Shown: positions 1-11,271, counted from the stretch's first letter. The stretch is DNA of 64,000 nt from Rhizobium sp. (GCA_003527225.1 DPXQ01000085.1:25175-89174), one strand, 5' to 3'. Notes: generated by a model from the letters alone, not told the origin. Program-made: numbers and translations.

Positions 1-1350
1 CAATGGATCGACATCATGACGGCGCTGATGGCGGGCGAGTCGGTCAAGCCCGAAGCGCTTAGACACCCGCGTGTCTTCGTCTTCGGTACGCTCGAAGCGC
101 GACTGCAGACTGTCGATACACTCGTGCTCGGCGGCCTGAACGAAGGCTCGTGGCCGGGGCAGACGACGAACAACCCGTTTCTCTCACGAACAATGAAGAC
201 GGAAATTGGCCTTGAGCCGCCGGAAAGGCGAATCGGACAACTTGCCCATGACTTCGAAATGGCGAACGGAACGCGAAACCTTATCTATTCGCGCGCCTTG
301 CGCCAGGGTTCGGCCCCGACAGTCGCCTCCCGCTGGCTGCAGCGGCTTCTGGCGCTTGGCGGCAAGGAATTTGCAAGCCGGCTCAAGGAACGCGGCGACC
401 GTTTCCGCCACTTCGCCGACCTGATCGATCGGGGTGAAAGCCAGCAACTGGCGCAGCGCCCGGCGCCGAAACCTCCAGCTAGTCTGCAGCCAAAGAGCTT
501 TTCCTTCAGCGAGGTGAGGCGACTGAGGCGTGACCCCTATTCGATCTATGCGCGCCGCATCCTGAAGCTGGATCCCGTGGATCCGTTCAACTCCGATCCG
601 GGTGCCGCAGAACGTGGGACGCTCTACCACAGCATAGTCGAGCAATTCGTTCGCGAGGGTCACGCACCGGGAACGCCAGAAGCCTTCGAGATCATGAAAG
701 CGATCGCCGATGCGCTCTTTGATGCGGAGGGCCTGCCGCCGCACGTCGACCTCGTCTGGCGGCAGCGCTTCGGCGAGGTCGCGCGCGCATTCCTCAATTG
801 GGACAGCAAACGACGACCTGAGATCAGCCGAATCCTGACCGAAGTGCCCGCCGGCATCGAACTGGAGGCGGCCGGCATAAGGCTGACGGGGGTTGCCGAT
901 CGCATTGATCTCAAGGGAGGCGGTTATGCCGACATCATCGACTACAAGACAGGTCTCAGCCCCAGCGTCTCGCAGGCGCGCAGCCTTCTCGACCCCCAGC
1001 TTGCCCTGGAAGCGGCAGCGCTGATGGCCGGCGGCTTCCGCCAGGCAGGACCGACAATTCCGGAGAATCTCCTATACGTTCGCCTCAGACCAGGCAATCG
1101 TTTCAAGTCGGACCAGGTGAACAACGAACTCAATGGGCGAGGAGACAACAAGAAGTCGGCGAGAGATCTTGCCGAGCAATCCATTGCCGAGCTTACCCGC
1201 TTCGTGACGCTCCTGCGCTCCGGCGAACGTGGGTTCGTGTCCCGTCTGATCCCTGCACAGCAGAACGATTTCGGCGGAGAATACGATCATCTCGCGCGCG
1301 TGGCAGAATGGTCCACGGCAGAAAGCGAGGAGGCGTCCAATGACGAATGA
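1..1350 (+). CDS. addB: AddB, C-terminal part (double-strand break repair nuclease subunit)
   Basis: The 5' end lies outside the window; the frame is open from base 1 and about 449 residues are visible. AddB pairs with AddA as the alphaproteobacterial counterpart of RecBCD, resecting double-strand breaks for RecA loading. The visible part holds the end of the inactive helicase-like region and a C-terminal PD-(D/E)XK nuclease domain, with the conserved IIDYKTG motif near bases 937-957. The identification is supported by the adjacent addA, whose start overlaps the end of addB by 11 bp. No cysteine is present in the visible portion, so the iron-sulfur cluster known from Bacillus-type AddB is not expected here. 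Confidence 0.93.
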   Translation, partial: QWIDIMTALMAGESVKPEALRHPRVFVFGTLEARLQTVDTLVLGGLNEGSWPGQTTNNPFLSRTMKTEIGLEPPERRIGQLAHDFEMANGTRNLIYSRALRQGSAPTVASRWLQRLLALGGKEFASRLKERGDRFRHFADLIDRGESQQLAQRPAPKPPASLQPKSFSFSEVRRLRRDPYSIYARRILKLDPVDPFNSDPGAAERGTLYHSIVEQFVREGHAPGTPEAFEIMKAIADALFDAEGLPPHVDLVWRQRFGEVARAFLNWDSKRRPEISRILTEVPAGIELEAAGIRLTGVADRIDLKGGGYADIIDYKTGLSPSVSQARSLLDPQLALEAAALMAGGFRQAGPTIPENLLYVRLRPGNRFKSDQVNNELNGRGDNKKSARDLAEQSIAELTRFVTLLRSGERGFVSRLIPAQQNDFGGEYDHLARVAEWSTAESEEASNDE

Positions 1351-4300
1351 AGACGCCATTCGGCTTCCCTGCGACGACGACCCGATCGCCTGGATCAACT
1401 GGACGACGACGCAACAGGCGCTCGCGTCGGATCCGCTTCGTTCCGCTTGGGTTTCCGCCAATGCCGGGTCCGGCAAGACGCACGTGCTTACCCAGAGAGT
1501 CATCCGGCTCCTTCTGGCAGGAGCGCGCCCATCATCAATCCTTTGCCTCACCTACACCAAGGCAGCCGCATCCGAGATGTCGAACCGCGTCTTCGAACGC
1601 CTTGCAGAATGGGCGACCTTATCCGACGAGACGCTCGCGGAACGGATCGAGGTGATCGAGGGTCGCCGACCGAACCGGATCAAGCTCAGCGAAGGTCGAC
1701 GACTGTTTGCCAAGGCGCTCGAAACGCCTGGCGGATTAAAGATCCAGACGATCCATGCTTTCTGCGAGGCACTGCTGCATCAATTTCCCCTCGAAGCCAA
1801 TGTCGCGGGTCATTTTTCCGTACTGGATGACCGGGCGGCGGCAACTGTCCTTGCTGATGCCCGCCGGTCGCTCTTGACCGCGACCTCTGCCGAGGAGGAT
1901 GCCACGCTTGCCGACGCATTCTCGCAGGTTCTGAGCCTTGCCGACGAGACTGGGCTCGAGGTACTGCTCGGCGATATTGTCGCCAACCGCCATGCAATCC
2001 GTCATTTCATGGGAGCATCGCAAAATGTCGGGGGTCCTGACGCCGCCCTTCGGCTCGCGTTCGGGATCGGTACGGGCGAGACCGAGAAAGATCTCGCCGA
2101 ACAGTTCTGGCCACTGCCAGGTCTCCAGGGCGTGATGTTGAATGAGTACCTCGCCGTCGCTGCTGAAAAAGGCGGCGCCAATGCCCAGGCGCTTGCCGAC
2201 AATCTGCGAATTGCAGGCCGCGAGGCCGATGTCTTGCGCCGCGTCGAGCATCTTGAGAGTGGTTTCTACACATCCGCAGACAAGCCGAAGGCTGACAGTA
2301 CACTCATCACTGCTGCGATGGAGAAAGCGATGCCGGGCTTGCGTGACACGCTCATCGCAGCGCGTGAACATGTCGTCGCCAGCCGGGACAAACTGCGCAT
2401 TTTCAGGATGTACACGGCGACGAAGGCGGCGCTGGCTCTCGCCGACCGACTGGACCGCGACTACGAAGACCTCAAGAAGAGCCGCAGCCAACTGGATTTC
2501 GAGGACCTGATCGCGCGTACGGCCAATCTGCTGACCAGAGGAGATGTCGGCCCGTGGGTGCACTACAAGCTCGACCAGGGGATCGACCATATCCTTGTCG
2601 ACGAGGCGCAGGACACCAGCCCTGTGCAGTGGTCGGTGATCCGGTCGCTACGCGAAGACTTTTTCTCCGGACAGAGCGCACGCGATCTCACCCGCACCTT
2701 TTTTGCTGTCGGTGATGAGAAGCAATCCATCTATTCCTTCCAGGGCGCTCGACCGGAACGTTTTTCCGAGGAGGCGACGACCACGGCCAGAGAGGTCGCG
2801 TCTGGTGGCCAGCTCTTCAGCCCGGTTCGCCTTCCGCTTTCCTTTCGCTCGACTTCGGCCGTACTGTCGGCGGTCGATCAAGTCTTCACCCTGGGCGAGA
2901 ACGCACGGGGCCTGAGCGCCCTGAACGAGGCGATCGTCCACATGTCCAGCCGCACTGGCCATCCGGGCGCCGTCGATCTCTGGGACATGGTTGCGCCCGA
3001 GACCGGCGAAGCCACCGAAGACTGGACTGCGCCTTTCGACGCCACCCCGGAACGCGCGCCGTCCGCCATTCTCGCGCGCCGGATCGCATATGAGATCGAG
3101 GCCATGGTTGGCCATGAGACGATCATCGAAAATGGGATCGAACGCCTAATCGCGCCCGGCGACATCCTCGTCCTCGTGCGCAAGAGAGATGCCTTCGTCA
3201 ACGCGCTTACACGCGCCCTGAAGCGCCGCGACAATATTCCCGTGGCAGGCGCCGACCGGCTACGACTGACCGGTCACATTGCCATTCAGGATCTGCTTGC
3301 GCTCGGGCGTTTCGTTCTTTTGCCCGGTGACGATCTTTCGCTTGCCGCCATTCTCAAGAGCCCCCTCTTCGATCTGGACGAAGACGATCTTTTCGAACTT
3401 GCAGCGCTTCGTCAGGGCAGCGGCAGCATCTGGACCCGGTTGCAGCAGCTTGCCGACAGCGGCGAGGCCAAGTGGCGCTCAACTGCAACCAGACTAGCCC
3501 AATGCATATCGCTCTCGCGGGTTCTGCCAGTCCATGATTTCTATGCTCGGATTCTCGGCGCGCAGGGCGGCCGGCGGGCATTTCTCGCCCGGCTTGGAAC
3601 CGAGGTCAGCGATATCCTCGACGAATTCCTCAATTTCGCGCTTGCATTCGAGACCTCAGGCCTTCCCGGGCTGCAATCCTTCGTTTCCGCCCTCGAACTG
3701 GAATCGCCCGAAGTCAAGCGCGAGCAGGACAAGGAGCGCAACGAAGTGCGGATCATGACCGTGCATGCGTCCAAGGGTCTCGAGGCTCCGGTCGTCTTTC
3801 TGGTCGATGGCGGCTCGAAGGCCTTCAACCACACCCATCTTTCGAAGTTCCGGATGACGGAGACAAACGCTGGTGACGCGCCCGTTCCCGTCTGGGTTCC
3901 CGTTAAGGCGCTCGGTAATTCTCTGACAGCAGCTGATACCGAGCGTGTGAAGCGACTGGCAGAAGAGGAATACCGTCGGCTACTCTATGTGGCTATGACG
4001 CGCGCCGCAGACCGCCTCATCGTTTGTGGCTATCGCGGCAAGCAAGAGCCCCACGATGTCTGGCACCAGATGATATCGCAGGCTTTGCGTCTTGAGGACG
4101 GGCGCTGCACCGAAGCGCAGTTCACGGGTCCCGAAGGAGAATGGAGCGGTCTCAGGTGGAGACTACCTCCCTCAGGCAGGACATTTGAAAGTCACCGACA
4201 GTCGGAAGAAAGACCTTTGGCCGATCCACTGCCGGATGCGCTGCTGCGGCCGCTGCCGGCGATAGCCGTCTTGCCGAGACCGCTCAGCCCATCGGGCGCC

Positions 4301-4897
4301 GGAACCATCGTTGACGATGACGAAAGCAGCCTTGTTGTCACTTCCGCACTCTTCGGAGACAAAGAGACGAACGGAATAGCGTTGCAGAAGGGCAAACTAA
4401 CACACCGCATGCTGCAACTGCTTCCAGCCTTCCCTACGGACGAACGGGAAACCGCCGCACGACGTTACGCGGAAAGGGCCGCGCGTTTCTGGCCAATACG
4501 GGAGAGGGAAAAGCTCGTGAACACGGTCATGAGTGTCCTCTGTCATCCCGATCTGACCGAGGTCTTTTCCTCCCATGGCCAAGCGGAGATTTCCGTCATG
4601 GGCACATTTTTGCTTAACAACGAGGAGCGCGCGGTATCGGGCCGGATCGACCGACTCGCCGTAACCGAAGATCGCGTGATCCTGCTCGACTACAAGACCA
4701 ATCGAACGCCACCTGAGAACCTCGATGCGGTGCCACTCAGTCACCGTGCGCAGCTTGCGATCTACCGTGAGATTCTCAAACCGCTCTATCCTGGAAAGAA
4801 GTTCGAATGTCTGCTCGTCTATACCGAGACTGGTTCTGTGATTACCATCCCGCCAGTCCGGCTTTCGCAAACGCTTGCCGAGCTCAAGACATCGTGA
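1340..4897 (+). CDS. addA: AddA, helicase-nuclease subunit of the AddAB break-repair complex
   Basis: 1185 residues, the normal size for alphaproteobacterial AddA. This is a UvrD-like superfamily 1 helicase: Walker A ANAGSGKT at residues 40-47, motif II VDEAQD at 420-425, and the helicase C-terminal motif [12 protein letters not shown] in the second half. A RecB-type nuclease follows near the C-terminus, with LLDYKTNR (D1117, K1119). It unwinds and degrades DNA from double-strand ends together with AddB, and the 11-bp overlap with addB indicates translational coupling. The ATG is preceded by a GAGGCG-like Shine-Dalgarno. Nothing looks broken. Confidence 0.96.
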   Translation: MTNEDAIRLPCDDDPIAWINWTTTQQALASDPLRSAWVSANAGSGKTHVLTQRVIRLLLAGARPSSILCLTYTKAAASEMSNRVFERLAEWATLSDETLAERIEVIEGRRPNRIKLSEGRRLFAKALETPGGLKIQTIHAFCEALLHQFPLEANVAGHFSVLDDRAAATVLADARRSLLTATSAEEDATLADAFSQVLSLADETGLEVLLGDIVANRHAIRHFMGASQNVGGPDAALRLAFGIGTGETEKDLAEQFWPLPGLQGVMLNEYLAVAAEKGGANAQALADNLRIAGREADVLRRVEHLESGFYTSADKPKADSTLITAAMEKAMPGLRDTLIAAREHVVASRDKLRIFRMYTATKAALALADRLDRDYEDLKKSRSQLDFEDLIARTANLLTRGDVGPWVHYKLDQGIDHILVDEAQDTSPVQWSVIRSLREDFFSGQSARDLTRTFFAVGDEKQSIYSFQGARPERFSEEATTTAREVASGGQLFSPVRLPLSFRSTSAVLSAVDQVFTLGENARGLSALNEAIVHMSSRTGHPGAVDLWDMVAPETGEATEDWTAPFDATPERAPSAILARRIAYEIEAMVGHETIIENGIERLIAPGDILVLVRKRDAFVNALTRALKRRDNIPVAGADRLRLTGHIAIQDLLALGRFVLLPGDDLSLAAILKSPLFDLDEDDLFELAALRQGSGSIWTRLQQLADSGEAKWRSTATRLAQCISLSRVLPVHDFYARILGAQGGRRAFLARLGTEVSDILDEFLNFALAFETSGLPGLQSFVSALELESPEVKREQDKERNEVRIMTVHASKGLEAPVVFLVDGGSKAFNHTHLSKFRMTETNAGDAPVPVWVPVKALGNSLTAADTERVKRLAEEEYRRLLYVAMTRAADRLIVCGYRGKQEPHDVWHQMISQALRLEDGRCTEAQFTGPEGEWSGLRWRLPPSGRTFESHRQSEERPLADPLPDALLRPLPAIAVLPRPLSPSGAGTIVDDDESSLVVTSALFGDKETNGIALQKGKLTHRMLQLLPAFPTDERETAARRYAERAARFWPIREREKLVNTVMSVLCHPDLTEVFSSHGQAEISVMGTFLLNNEERAVSGRIDRLAVTEDRVILLDYKTNRTPPENLDAVPLSHRAQLAIYREILKPLYPGKKFECLLVYTETGSVITIPPVRLSQTLAELKTS

Positions 4898-4970
4898 GAT
4901 ACCGTATCTTGAAAAACCGCCGCAACGTTATCAGATAAATCTCCAAACAGTACCGGCAAAGGAGCAGCCC

Positions 4971-5291
4971 ATGGCTACGGTAAAAGTCGATAATTCCAAT
5001 TTTCAGGCGGAAGTTCTTGATTCCGCGGAGCCCGTGGTCGTTGATTTCTGGGCCGAGTGGTGCGGACCATGCAAGATGATTGCGCCAAGCCTTGAAGAGA
5101 TTTCAAACGAAATGGCAGGCAAGGTAAAGGTCGCCAAGGTCAATATCGATGAGAACCCCGAACTGGCCGCAAAATTCGGCGTCCGCTCAATTCCGACTCT
5201 TGCCATATTCAAAGCTGGCCAGCTTGCCGACATGAAGGTGGGTGCTTCGCCTAAGACAGCACTGACAAACTGGATTTCCAACGCAGCCTGA
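4971..5291 (+). CDS. trxA: Thioredoxin 1
   Basis: 106 residues, the size of a classical cytoplasmic thioredoxin. The redox motif WCGPCK is at residues 30-35 (C31, C34) and the cis-proline is in SIPTL (P75). It reduces protein disulfides using electrons from thioredoxin reductase. The frame is open to 4875, but the ATG at 4971 follows AAGGAG (4960-4965) and begins at the conserved thioredoxin fold ([11 protein letters not shown]), so the extra 32 codons are not used. A strong hairpin terminator follows 26 bases after the stop. It lies 73 bp behind addA, as in other rhizobia. Confidence 0.96.
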   Translation: MATVKVDNSNFQAEVLDSAEPVVVDFWAEWCGPCKMIAPSLEEISNEMAGKVKVAKVNIDENPELAAKFGVRSIPTLAIFKAGQLADMKVGASPKTALTNWISNAA

Positions 5292-5317
5292 GTTCAGCAT
5301 CAAGTCATGCATGAGAG

Positions 5318-5341
5318 AGCCCGGCGATCCCGGGCTTTTTC
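5318..5341 (+). terminator. Rho-independent terminator after trxA
   Basis: A 7-bp perfect stem AGCCCGG / CCGGGCT with a 5-base loop, followed directly by a run of T. It sits between the convergent trxA and folC genes and touches the folC stop codon. Confidence 0.85.
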
Positions 5342-6683
5342 ATTTTGGCGGCGTTCCATTGTCCGCAAGGACGTTGCCGACGAGATAGAGCGAGCCGCCG
5401 ATCAGTATTCTCGGTGCAGCAAAATCCGGGTCGATCCGATCCGAAATCGCGTCCAGCGCTTCGGAAACCGAAGAAACCGGTGCCGCCGCAAGCCCAGCCT
5501 CAATCGCGGCGTGAGCGAGAATGACCGGATCAATCGCGGCCTCGGTCCCCCGGATGGGAACGGTGAAGACCTCCTGGGCAATATCGGCGAAGGCCTGGAA
5601 ATATCCGATCGGATCCTTCGTATTGATCATACCTGCTACCAGATACAAAGGGCGCGACTGGCGTTCCTCGAAGCCAGCCATGGCTTCAGCAATTACCTCG
5701 CCAGCTCCTGGGTTATGACCTCCGTCGACCCAAATCTCGGCATTCCTCGGCGCATGCTCTACCAGTCTGCCGGCGACAAGCTTTTGCAGACGACCCGGCC
5801 ATTCGACCGTCGTCATCGCCCTCTCCGCCATGGGTTCTGTCACCGCAAATCCGGCAGCCTTGACTGCACGGATCGCCGCCGCCGCATTGGCATATTGGTG
5901 GCGCCCTGGAAGCCGCGGCAGCGGGAGATCCGAAAGGCCGAACTCATCCTGATAGATCAGACGGCCGAATTCCTCATGGGCGAGGAAATCCTGACCAAAT
6001 ACCGAAAGCGGACAGGAAAGGCGCTCGGCAGTGTCCACGAGGACATCCCGAGCGCTCTCATGCTCCTGGTGGCCGACAACGACAGGGCAGCCCTTCTTCA
6101 TGATCCCGGCCTTTTCGGCCGCGATGAGTTCGACCCGGTCACCCAGATAGGGCTGGTGATCGAGCGAGATCGGCATGATGACTGACACCGCCGGGTTTTC
6201 GATCACGTTCGTCGCGTCGAACCGGCCACCCAATCCCACCTCGATAATCGCCACATCGGCGGGAAATTCCGAAAAAAGAATGAAAGTTACCGCCGTCAGG
6301 ATCTCGAAGACCGTGATTGGCTGTCCACCATTGGCTTTAGCCACCCGGCGAAGGGCGTCAGCGAAAACGGCATCCTCGACAAGTTGACCCGGGCCGCCCT
6401 TGACCCCGATCCTGTAGCGCTCATGCCAACGGACCAGATGCGGTGAGGTGTGCACATGTACACTGAGGCCTGCCGCTTCCAGGATCGCGCGGGAGAAGGC
6501 CGTGACAGAGCCCTTGCCGTTCGTGCCCGCGACATGAATGACCGGCGGAAGCTTCAGATGCGGATTGCCGAGCGCTTCCAGCAGACGTCGGATGCGGTTC
6601 AGGGAGAGATCGAAGCCCTTGGGATGCAATCCCATGAGCTTTTCAATCTCATATTCTGCCTCACTGAAGGCGGGCTCGTTCAT
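5340..6683 (-). CDS. folC: Bifunctional folylpolyglutamate synthase / dihydrofolate synthase
   Basis: 447 residues, typical for FolC. It adds glutamate to dihydropteroate and to folates in an ATP-dependent Mur-ligase-type reaction. The P-loop HVAGTNGKGSV lies at residues 50-60, and WVDGGHNPGA and GGRFDATN are further Mur-ligase signatures. It is the last gene of the minus-strand run trpF-trpB-trpA-accD-folC, 44 bp behind accD. An accD-folC pairing is common in proteobacteria, and the link to trp genes is usual in alphaproteobacteria. Its stop codon abuts the trxA terminator. Confidence 0.95.
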   Translation of the reverse strand: MNEPAFSEAEYEIEKLMGLHPKGFDLSLNRIRRLLEALGNPHLKLPPVIHVAGTNGKGSVTAFSRAILEAAGLSVHVHTSPHLVRWHERYRIGVKGGPGQLVEDAVFADALRRVAKANGGQPITVFEILTAVTFILFSEFPADVAIIEVGLGGRFDATNVIENPAVSVIMPISLDHQPYLGDRVELIAAEKAGIMKKGCPVVVGHQEHESARDVLVDTAERLSCPLSVFGQDFLAHEEFGRLIYQDEFGLSDLPLPRLPGRHQYANAAAAIRAVKAAGFAVTEPMAERAMTTVEWPGRLQKLVAGRLVEHAPRNAEIWVDGGHNPGAGEVIAEAMAGFEERQSRPLYLVAGMINTKDPIGYFQAFADIAQEVFTVPIRGTEAAIDPVILAHAAIEAGLAAAPVSSVSEALDAISDRIDPDFAAPRILIGGSLYLVGNVLADNGTPPK

Positions 6684-6727
6684 AATATGGATTCCGCCGC
6701 TTCGGTCCGACCGAAGGGAATTCAGGT

Positions 6728-7633
6728 TCAGGCCAGCGTTTTCTGCAGGACGGGCAAATTGTCCGCACCAGTCGCTACATCAGCCGGTCGCTTCAGCATC
6801 ATCTTCAGCACACGGGCGAGGAGCGCGGGAATATCATGACGCTTGACCACCATGTCGACCATGCCGTGCTCCAGCAGATATTCCGAAGTCTGGAATCCTT
6901 CCGGCAGCTTCTCGCGGATTGTCTGCTCGATTACGCGCTTTCCCGCGAAACAGATTTCCGCACCGGGCTCGGCGATATGCAGGTCGCCAAGCATGGCATA
7001 TGAGGCGGTGACCCCACCGGTTGTGGGGTTGGTCAAAACCACGATATAGGGAAGCCCGGCCTCTTTGAGCATGTCGACAGCAACGGTCGTGCGCGGCAGT
7101 TGCATCAGCGAAAGGATGCCTTCCTGCATGCGAGCACCGCCCGATGCCGGGAACATCACCAGCGGGCACTTCTCCGCAATCGCGCGCTCGAAAGCCTTCA
7201 CGATCGCTTCTCCGGCTGCAATCCCGAGCGAGCCGCCCATGAAGTTGAACTCGTGTACGACGGCAACGAGCCGGACGCCCTTGACGTTCCCAAGCCCGGC
7301 AACGATCGTATCTTCCTGCTCGGTTTTCAACCGGCTATCCCGCAGCCGATCTGTGTATTTCTTCGAATCGCGGAATTTCAGCGGATCCTGGGCCACCTTC
7401 GGCTGGGTGAACGCTTCATACTCACCACCGTCGAAAAGATCGTGAAGCCGGGCCTTAGCCGGCATTTTCATGTGATAGCCGGAGGCCGGAATCACCCACT
7501 TGTTCTCCTCGAGGTCCTTGTGAAAGACCATCTCGCCGGTTTCGGGGCACTTGATCCAGAGGTTTTCAGGCACCTCACGGCGGCCAAGCATGGAATTGAT
7601 CCGCGGCCGCACGTAGTTGGTAATCCAATTCAA
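6728..7633 (-). CDS. accD: Acetyl-CoA carboxylase carboxyltransferase subunit beta
   Basis: 301 residues. With AccA it transfers the carboxyl group from biotin to acetyl-CoA, giving malonyl-CoA for fatty acid synthesis. The crotonase-type carboxyltransferase fold is clear ([39 protein letters not shown]). In the N-terminal zinc-ribbon region only C29 of the four usual cysteines is present; the other three positions hold T32, I48 and S51, so zinc binding of the Escherichia coli type is unlikely. It is cotranscribed between trpA (38 bp upstream) and folC. Confidence 0.95.
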   Translation of the reverse strand: MNWITNYVRPRINSMLGRREVPENLWIKCPETGEMVFHKDLEENKWVIPASGYHMKMPAKARLHDLFDGGEYEAFTQPKVAQDPLKFRDSKKYTDRLRDSRLKTEQEDTIVAGLGNVKGVRLVAVVHEFNFMGGSLGIAAGEAIVKAFERAIAEKCPLVMFPASGGARMQEGILSLMQLPRTTVAVDMLKEAGLPYIVVLTNPTTGGVTASYAMLGDLHIAEPGAEICFAGKRVIEQTIREKLPEGFQTSEYLLEHGMVDMVVKRHDIPALLARVLKMMLKRPADVATGADNLPVLQKTLA

Positions 7634-7671
7634 TTGACTAACTCCTGACTGATATCGTCAATATGGGTTGC

Positions 7672-8511
7672 CTATTCGGCAGCGGCAAGCCGCGCGGCAT
7701 GGACGCCGGCCGACAAGCCCCGGACGAAAGTGGCCACCGACTGCACCGTATCCGCAGTGGCGTGACCGTCTTTGTCGAGCGAAGTTGCCACCTGATTGAC
7801 GATCGCCGTGCCAACCACAACACCATCGGCGGAAGCTCCAATGAGGCGCGCGTGCTCGGCAGTCTTGACACCGAAGCCGACGCAGACCGGAAGACCGGTC
7901 TGGCTCTTGATGCGGCCGACAGCGGCAGCGATCTTTGAAGGATCGGGGAGCGCCGAGCCAGTAATACCGGTCATCGAAACGTAATAGACAAAGCCGGACG
8001 TGTTGGTGAGAACCTTGGGCAGGCGCTTGTCATCGGTTGTCGGTGTCGTGAGCCGGATGAAATTGATGTCTTTCTTGCGAGCCGGAACACACAATTCGTC
8101 ATCCATCTCGGCCGGCAGATCGACGACAATCAGGCCGTCGATGCCGGCTTCCAGCGCATCCTCGAGAAAGCGTTCGACACCATAGACGTAGATCGGGTTG
8201 TAGTAGCCCATCATGACGATCGGGGTCGTATCGTCGCCCTTGCGGAATTCGCGGGCCATCTGCAGCGTCTTCTTCATCGTTTGGCCGTTTTTCAGCGCCC
8301 GCTGGCCGGCCATCTGGATCGCCGGGCCATCGGCCATCGGATCGGAAAAGGGTGCGCCCAACTCGATAACGTCGGCACCGGCGGCAGGAAGCACCTTCAT
8401 GATTTCCAGCGAGGTCTCATAATCGGGATCGCCGCCCATAAAGTATGTGACGAGTGCCGGCCGGCCCGCGGCTTTCAGTTCGGCGAATTTCTTGTCCATG
8501 CGTGCGGTCAT
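7672..8511 (-). CDS. trpA: Tryptophan synthase alpha chain
   Basis: 279 residues. It cleaves indole-3-glycerol phosphate and passes indole through the tunnel to TrpB. The catalytic pair is visible as E50 in [11 protein letters not shown] and D61 in PMADGP, equivalent to E49 and D60 of the Escherichia coli enzyme. The start lies 1 bp after the trpB stop codon, so the two are almost certainly coupled. Confidence 0.96.
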   Translation of the reverse strand: MTARMDKKFAELKAAGRPALVTYFMGGDPDYETSLEIMKVLPAAGADVIELGAPFSDPMADGPAIQMAGQRALKNGQTMKKTLQMAREFRKGDDTTPIVMMGYYNPIYVYGVERFLEDALEAGIDGLIVVDLPAEMDDELCVPARKKDINFIRLTTPTTDDKRLPKVLTNTSGFVYYVSMTGITGSALPDPSKIAAAVGRIKSQTGLPVCVGFGVKTAEHARLIGASADGVVVGTAIVNQVATSLDKDGHATADTVQSVATFVRGLSAGVHAARLAAAE

Positions 8512-8512
8512 G

Positions 8513-9733
8513 TCAGAGCCCCATGCCGAGAATCTTGCCGACGGTGAAGATGTCTTTGTCGCCTCGGCCTGAGAGATTGAGAAGAATCACCTGATCCCTG
8601 CGCATCTTCGGCGCGCGCTTGATGACCTCGGCGACGGCATGCGACGGCTCGAGCGCCGGGATGATGCCTTCGAGCCTGGTCAGCAACTGGAAGGCCTCGA
8701 GCGCCTCGTCGTCCATGATCGGCACATATTCGGCGCGGCCGATATCGTTCAGCCAGGAATGTTCCGGTCCGATGCCTGGATAGTCCAGGCCGGCCGAAAT
8801 CGAATGGCCATCCTTGATCTGGCCGTCCTCATTCTGAAGCAGATAGGTGCGGTTGCCATGCAGGACGCCGGGCGAACCAGCTGTGATGGACGCACAGTGT
8901 TCATCGCCCGAAAGCCCCTTGCCGCCCGCCTCGACTCCGACGATCTTCACATCCGCATCGTCCAGGAATGGATGGAAGATTCCGATCGCGTTGGAACCGC
9001 CACCGACGGCCGCAATGACGAGGTCGGGAAGTCTGCCCTCCGCTTCCAGGATCTGTTCGCGTGCCTCGGTACCGATCACCGCCTGGAAGTCCCGGACCAT
9101 TTCCGGATAGGGGTGCGGACCGGCGGCGGTGCCGATCAGGTAGTAGGTGTCATCGACATTGGTGACCCAATCGCGCAATGCCTCATTCATGGCATCCTTG
9201 AGGGTGCCATGTCCGGAACTGACCGGCTTCACCTCGGCTCCCAGCAATTTCATGCGGAACACGTTCGGTGCCTGGCGCTCGACGTCGGTGGCACCCATGT
9301 AGACCACGCAAGGAAAGCCGAAGCGGGCTGCGACGGTTGCGGAGGCGACGCCGTGCTGGCCTGCCCCAGTCTCAGCGATGATGCGGGTCTTGCCCATGCG
9401 CTTGGCGAGCAGGATCTGACCGATGCAGTTGTTGATCTTGTGGGAACCGGTGTGGTTCAGCTCTTCGCGCTTGAAGTAGATCTTCGCGCCGCCGAGATGC
9501 GCCGTCAGCCGCTCGGCAAAATATAGCGGACTCGGACGACCGATATAATGGGTTCCGAGATGCTTGAGCTCTGCCTGGAATTCAGGATCGGTCTTCGCCT
9601 TTTCCCACTCGGCCTGCAGTTCAAGGATGAGTGGCATCAACGTCTCTGCAACGAAGCGACCGCCGAAAATGCCGAAACGACCGTCTTCATCGGGGCCTTC
9701 GCGAAAGGAATTCGGTATTGGGGACTGGTTCAC
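8513..9733 (-). CDS. trpB: Tryptophan synthase beta chain
   Basis: 406 residues. It condenses indole with serine using PLP. The PLP-binding lysine is K99 in HTGSHKINN, and the glycine-rich phosphate loop GGGSNAIG is present. Its ATG overlaps the trpF stop by 4 bp (ATGA). Together with trpF and trpA it encodes the last three steps of tryptophan synthesis. The trpE and trpDC genes are not in the window, which fits the split trp operons of rhizobia. Confidence 0.97.
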   Translation of the reverse strand: MNQSPIPNSFREGPDEDGRFGIFGGRFVAETLMPLILELQAEWEKAKTDPEFQAELKHLGTHYIGRPSPLYFAERLTAHLGGAKIYFKREELNHTGSHKINNCIGQILLAKRMGKTRIIAETGAGQHGVASATVAARFGFPCVVYMGATDVERQAPNVFRMKLLGAEVKPVSSGHGTLKDAMNEALRDWVTNVDDTYYLIGTAAGPHPYPEMVRDFQAVIGTEAREQILEAEGRLPDLVIAAVGGGSNAIGIFHPFLDDADVKIVGVEAGGKGLSGDEHCASITAGSPGVLHGNRTYLLQNEDGQIKDGHSISAGLDYPGIGPEHSWLNDIGRAEYVPIMDDEALEAFQLLTRLEGIIPALEPSHAVAEVIKRAPKMRRDQVILLNLSGRGDKDIFTVGKILGMGL

Positions 9734-10401
9734 TTCACGCTCCCTGAAACCGGCTCGTGCGCCGAAGCGCGTTCAACCGCCGCAAAAAATTCATCCATCA
9801 TTGCGAGATCCTTGACCCCCGGCGCGCTTTCGACCCCGGACGAAATGTCGATCGCGTGGGCACCCGTTTCCTTCAGTGCCGCGGCGACATTGTCCTTGTT
9901 CAGCCCTCCGGAAAGCATGTAATCGACATCGTCGTCAAGCGTCCGCAACAGTCGCCAATCGAAAGGAATGCCATTTCCGCCCGGCAGTTCCGCACCCGTT
10001 GGCGGCCTCGCATCGAAGAGAAAACGATCCGCAATTCCTATATAGGGTTCGATCTTCTTCAAGTCATCCGAATCGCGAATGGAAAAGGCCTTCATGACCG
10101 GCAACCCGTAGAGCGCCTTGAGCATCAGCAGGCGTTCAGGACTTTCCTCGCCGTGCATTTGCAGGATATCCGGTTTCAAGAGAGCAACGATCTCATCGAG
10201 GTCATCAGTATCGGCATCAACGGTCACGGCGACGATCTTCACGCGACCGCGGACACGGTCGGCCAGCGCGCCGGCAACGTCGGGCTCAATATTGCGAGGG
10301 CTCTTTGCGAAGAAAATGAAACCTATATGCGTCGCACCGCGTTCGACGGCGCGTTCGACCGCTTCCGGTGTCTTCAATCCGCAGATTTTGATTTCGGGCA
10401 T
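9730..10401 (-). CDS. trpF: Phosphoribosylanthranilate isomerase
   Basis: About 223 residues, a small TIM-barrel enzyme converting phosphoribosylanthranilate to the carboxyphenylamino-deoxyribulose phosphate. The family N-terminus [10 protein letters not shown] and the C-terminal [10 protein letters not shown] and DISSGVES segments are intact. The frame is open to 10464, but homology begins at MPEIKICG. Two adjacent ATGs (10402-10404 and 10399-10401) are both possible, and the second is chosen. It overlaps trpB by 4 bp and heads the trpFBA-accD-folC run. No tryptophan-rich leader peptide was seen upstream. Confidence 0.93.
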   Translation of the reverse strand: MPEIKICGLKTPEAVERAVERGATHIGFIFFAKSPRNIEPDVAGALADRVRGRVKIVAVTVDADTDDLDEIVALLKPDILQMHGEESPERLLMLKALYGLPVMKAFSIRDSDDLKKIEPYIGIADRFLFDARPPTGAELPGGNGIPFDWRLLRTLDDDVDYMLSGGLNKDNVAAALKETGAHAIDISSGVESAPGVKDLAMMDEFFAAVERASAHEPVSGSVK

Positions 10402-10476
10402 CATGGCAGCGAAGTCGCACGAAAACGCAAAAGAGTCGAGCCAAATTGCGACAATGACGGTCACGCTTTCGGCAGG

Positions 10477-11235
10477 TCAATCGAAGTCAATGGCGTGAAG
10501 CTGGGAGCCGTGGCGCTTCAGCCATGCCTTTGCCTCGTCCATATGCGGACAAAGATCGCGGCAGAGTGACCAGAAATCCGACCCATGGTTCATCTCACGC
10601 AGATGCGCCACTTCATGGGCAGCCAGATAGTCGATGACCCCCGGCGGGGCCATCACTATCCGCCAGGAAAAGCTTAGATTACCCTCCCAGGAACAAGATC
10701 CCCAACGGCTACGCGTATCCTTCATCGTCAGCGAGCGCACCGGCCGGCCGACTCTGCGGGCATGGCCTTCGACAAGCGCTTCAAGGTCCCTGCGTGCTTC
10801 CTTCTTCAGGAAGGCTGCGATGCGGCGACCTATATGCTCCTCCAGGCCACTGACCCTCAAGACGGCGTCGCCATCGACAACCCCGGCCTCTGTCAGTCCC
10901 CGCAGCTGTCCCGTATGCACAATACGGTGGGATGCACCACGCAACAGGATCTCCCCGCCATGGCGAAGGCTGTTGTCTTGTCCGTATCTGGCGAGCCTAT
11001 TCCTGAGCCAGCCGTGATGGCGTTCGAGGAACTCGCTGACATCACGATCACGAAGTCCGGGCGGTATCGTCATCTTCAGGGCCCGTCCGCCCGGCTCGAT
11101 GCGTAGCGTGATCCGTGTCGCGCGCGCGTTCTGCCTGATCGTAAGCGGCATCTCGCGCCCGTTCACCTCGAGGACACGGCTCGGCGGTGCCTGGGGAGAT
11201 TTCGGGCGGAGCGGTTTTCTCAACAGTTGAAACAT
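10477..11235 (-). CDS. YgjP-type (DUF45, M48-like) zinc metallopeptidase
   Basis: About 252 residues. The C-terminal catalytic segment reads HEVAHLREMNHGSDFW (H207, E208, H211, H217 in this numbering), the HExxH signature of YgjP/SprT-like metallopeptidases. A conserved TRWGSCS motif precedes it. Cellular substrates of the family are not well defined. The start is set at the ATG beginning MFQLLRKPL rather than the earlier in-frame codons, which lie in AT-rich non-conserved sequence. It is followed 72 bp later by trpF and may be read with it. Confidence 0.85.
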   Translation of the reverse strand: MFQLLRKPLRPKSPQAPPSRVLEVNGREMPLTIRQNARATRITLRIEPGGRALKMTIPPGLRDRDVSEFLERHHGWLRNRLARYGQDNSLRHGGEILLRGASHRIVHTGQLRGLTEAGVVDGDAVLRVSGLEEHIGRRIAAFLKKEARRDLEALVEGHARRVGRPVRSLTMKDTRSRWGSCSWEGNLSFSWRIVMAPPGVIDYLAAHEVAHLREMNHGSDFWSLCRDLCPHMDEAKAWLKRHGSQLHAIDFD

Positions 11236-11271
11236 AGCGCCGTTTTTAGCCGATTCGCAGCAGTCGCAGCC

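Noticed and set aside
5307..6185. 292-codon open frame antisense to folC
   Set aside because: It mirrors folC codons, shows no domain, and runs through the trxA terminator. It is a GC-driven shadow.
6942..6957. CTTTCCCGCGAAACA in accD as a parS variant
   Set aside because: Four mismatches, two in the core; compatible with chance in GC-rich coding sequence.
8639..9526. 295-codon open frame antisense to trpB
   Set aside because: Shadow of trpB with arginine- and valine-biased composition and no recognisable fold.
10402..10476. Search for a tryptophan-codon leader peptide before trpF
   Set aside because: No short frame with a Shine-Dalgarno and clustered TGG codons was found. In rhizobia such a leader belongs to trpE, which is not here.
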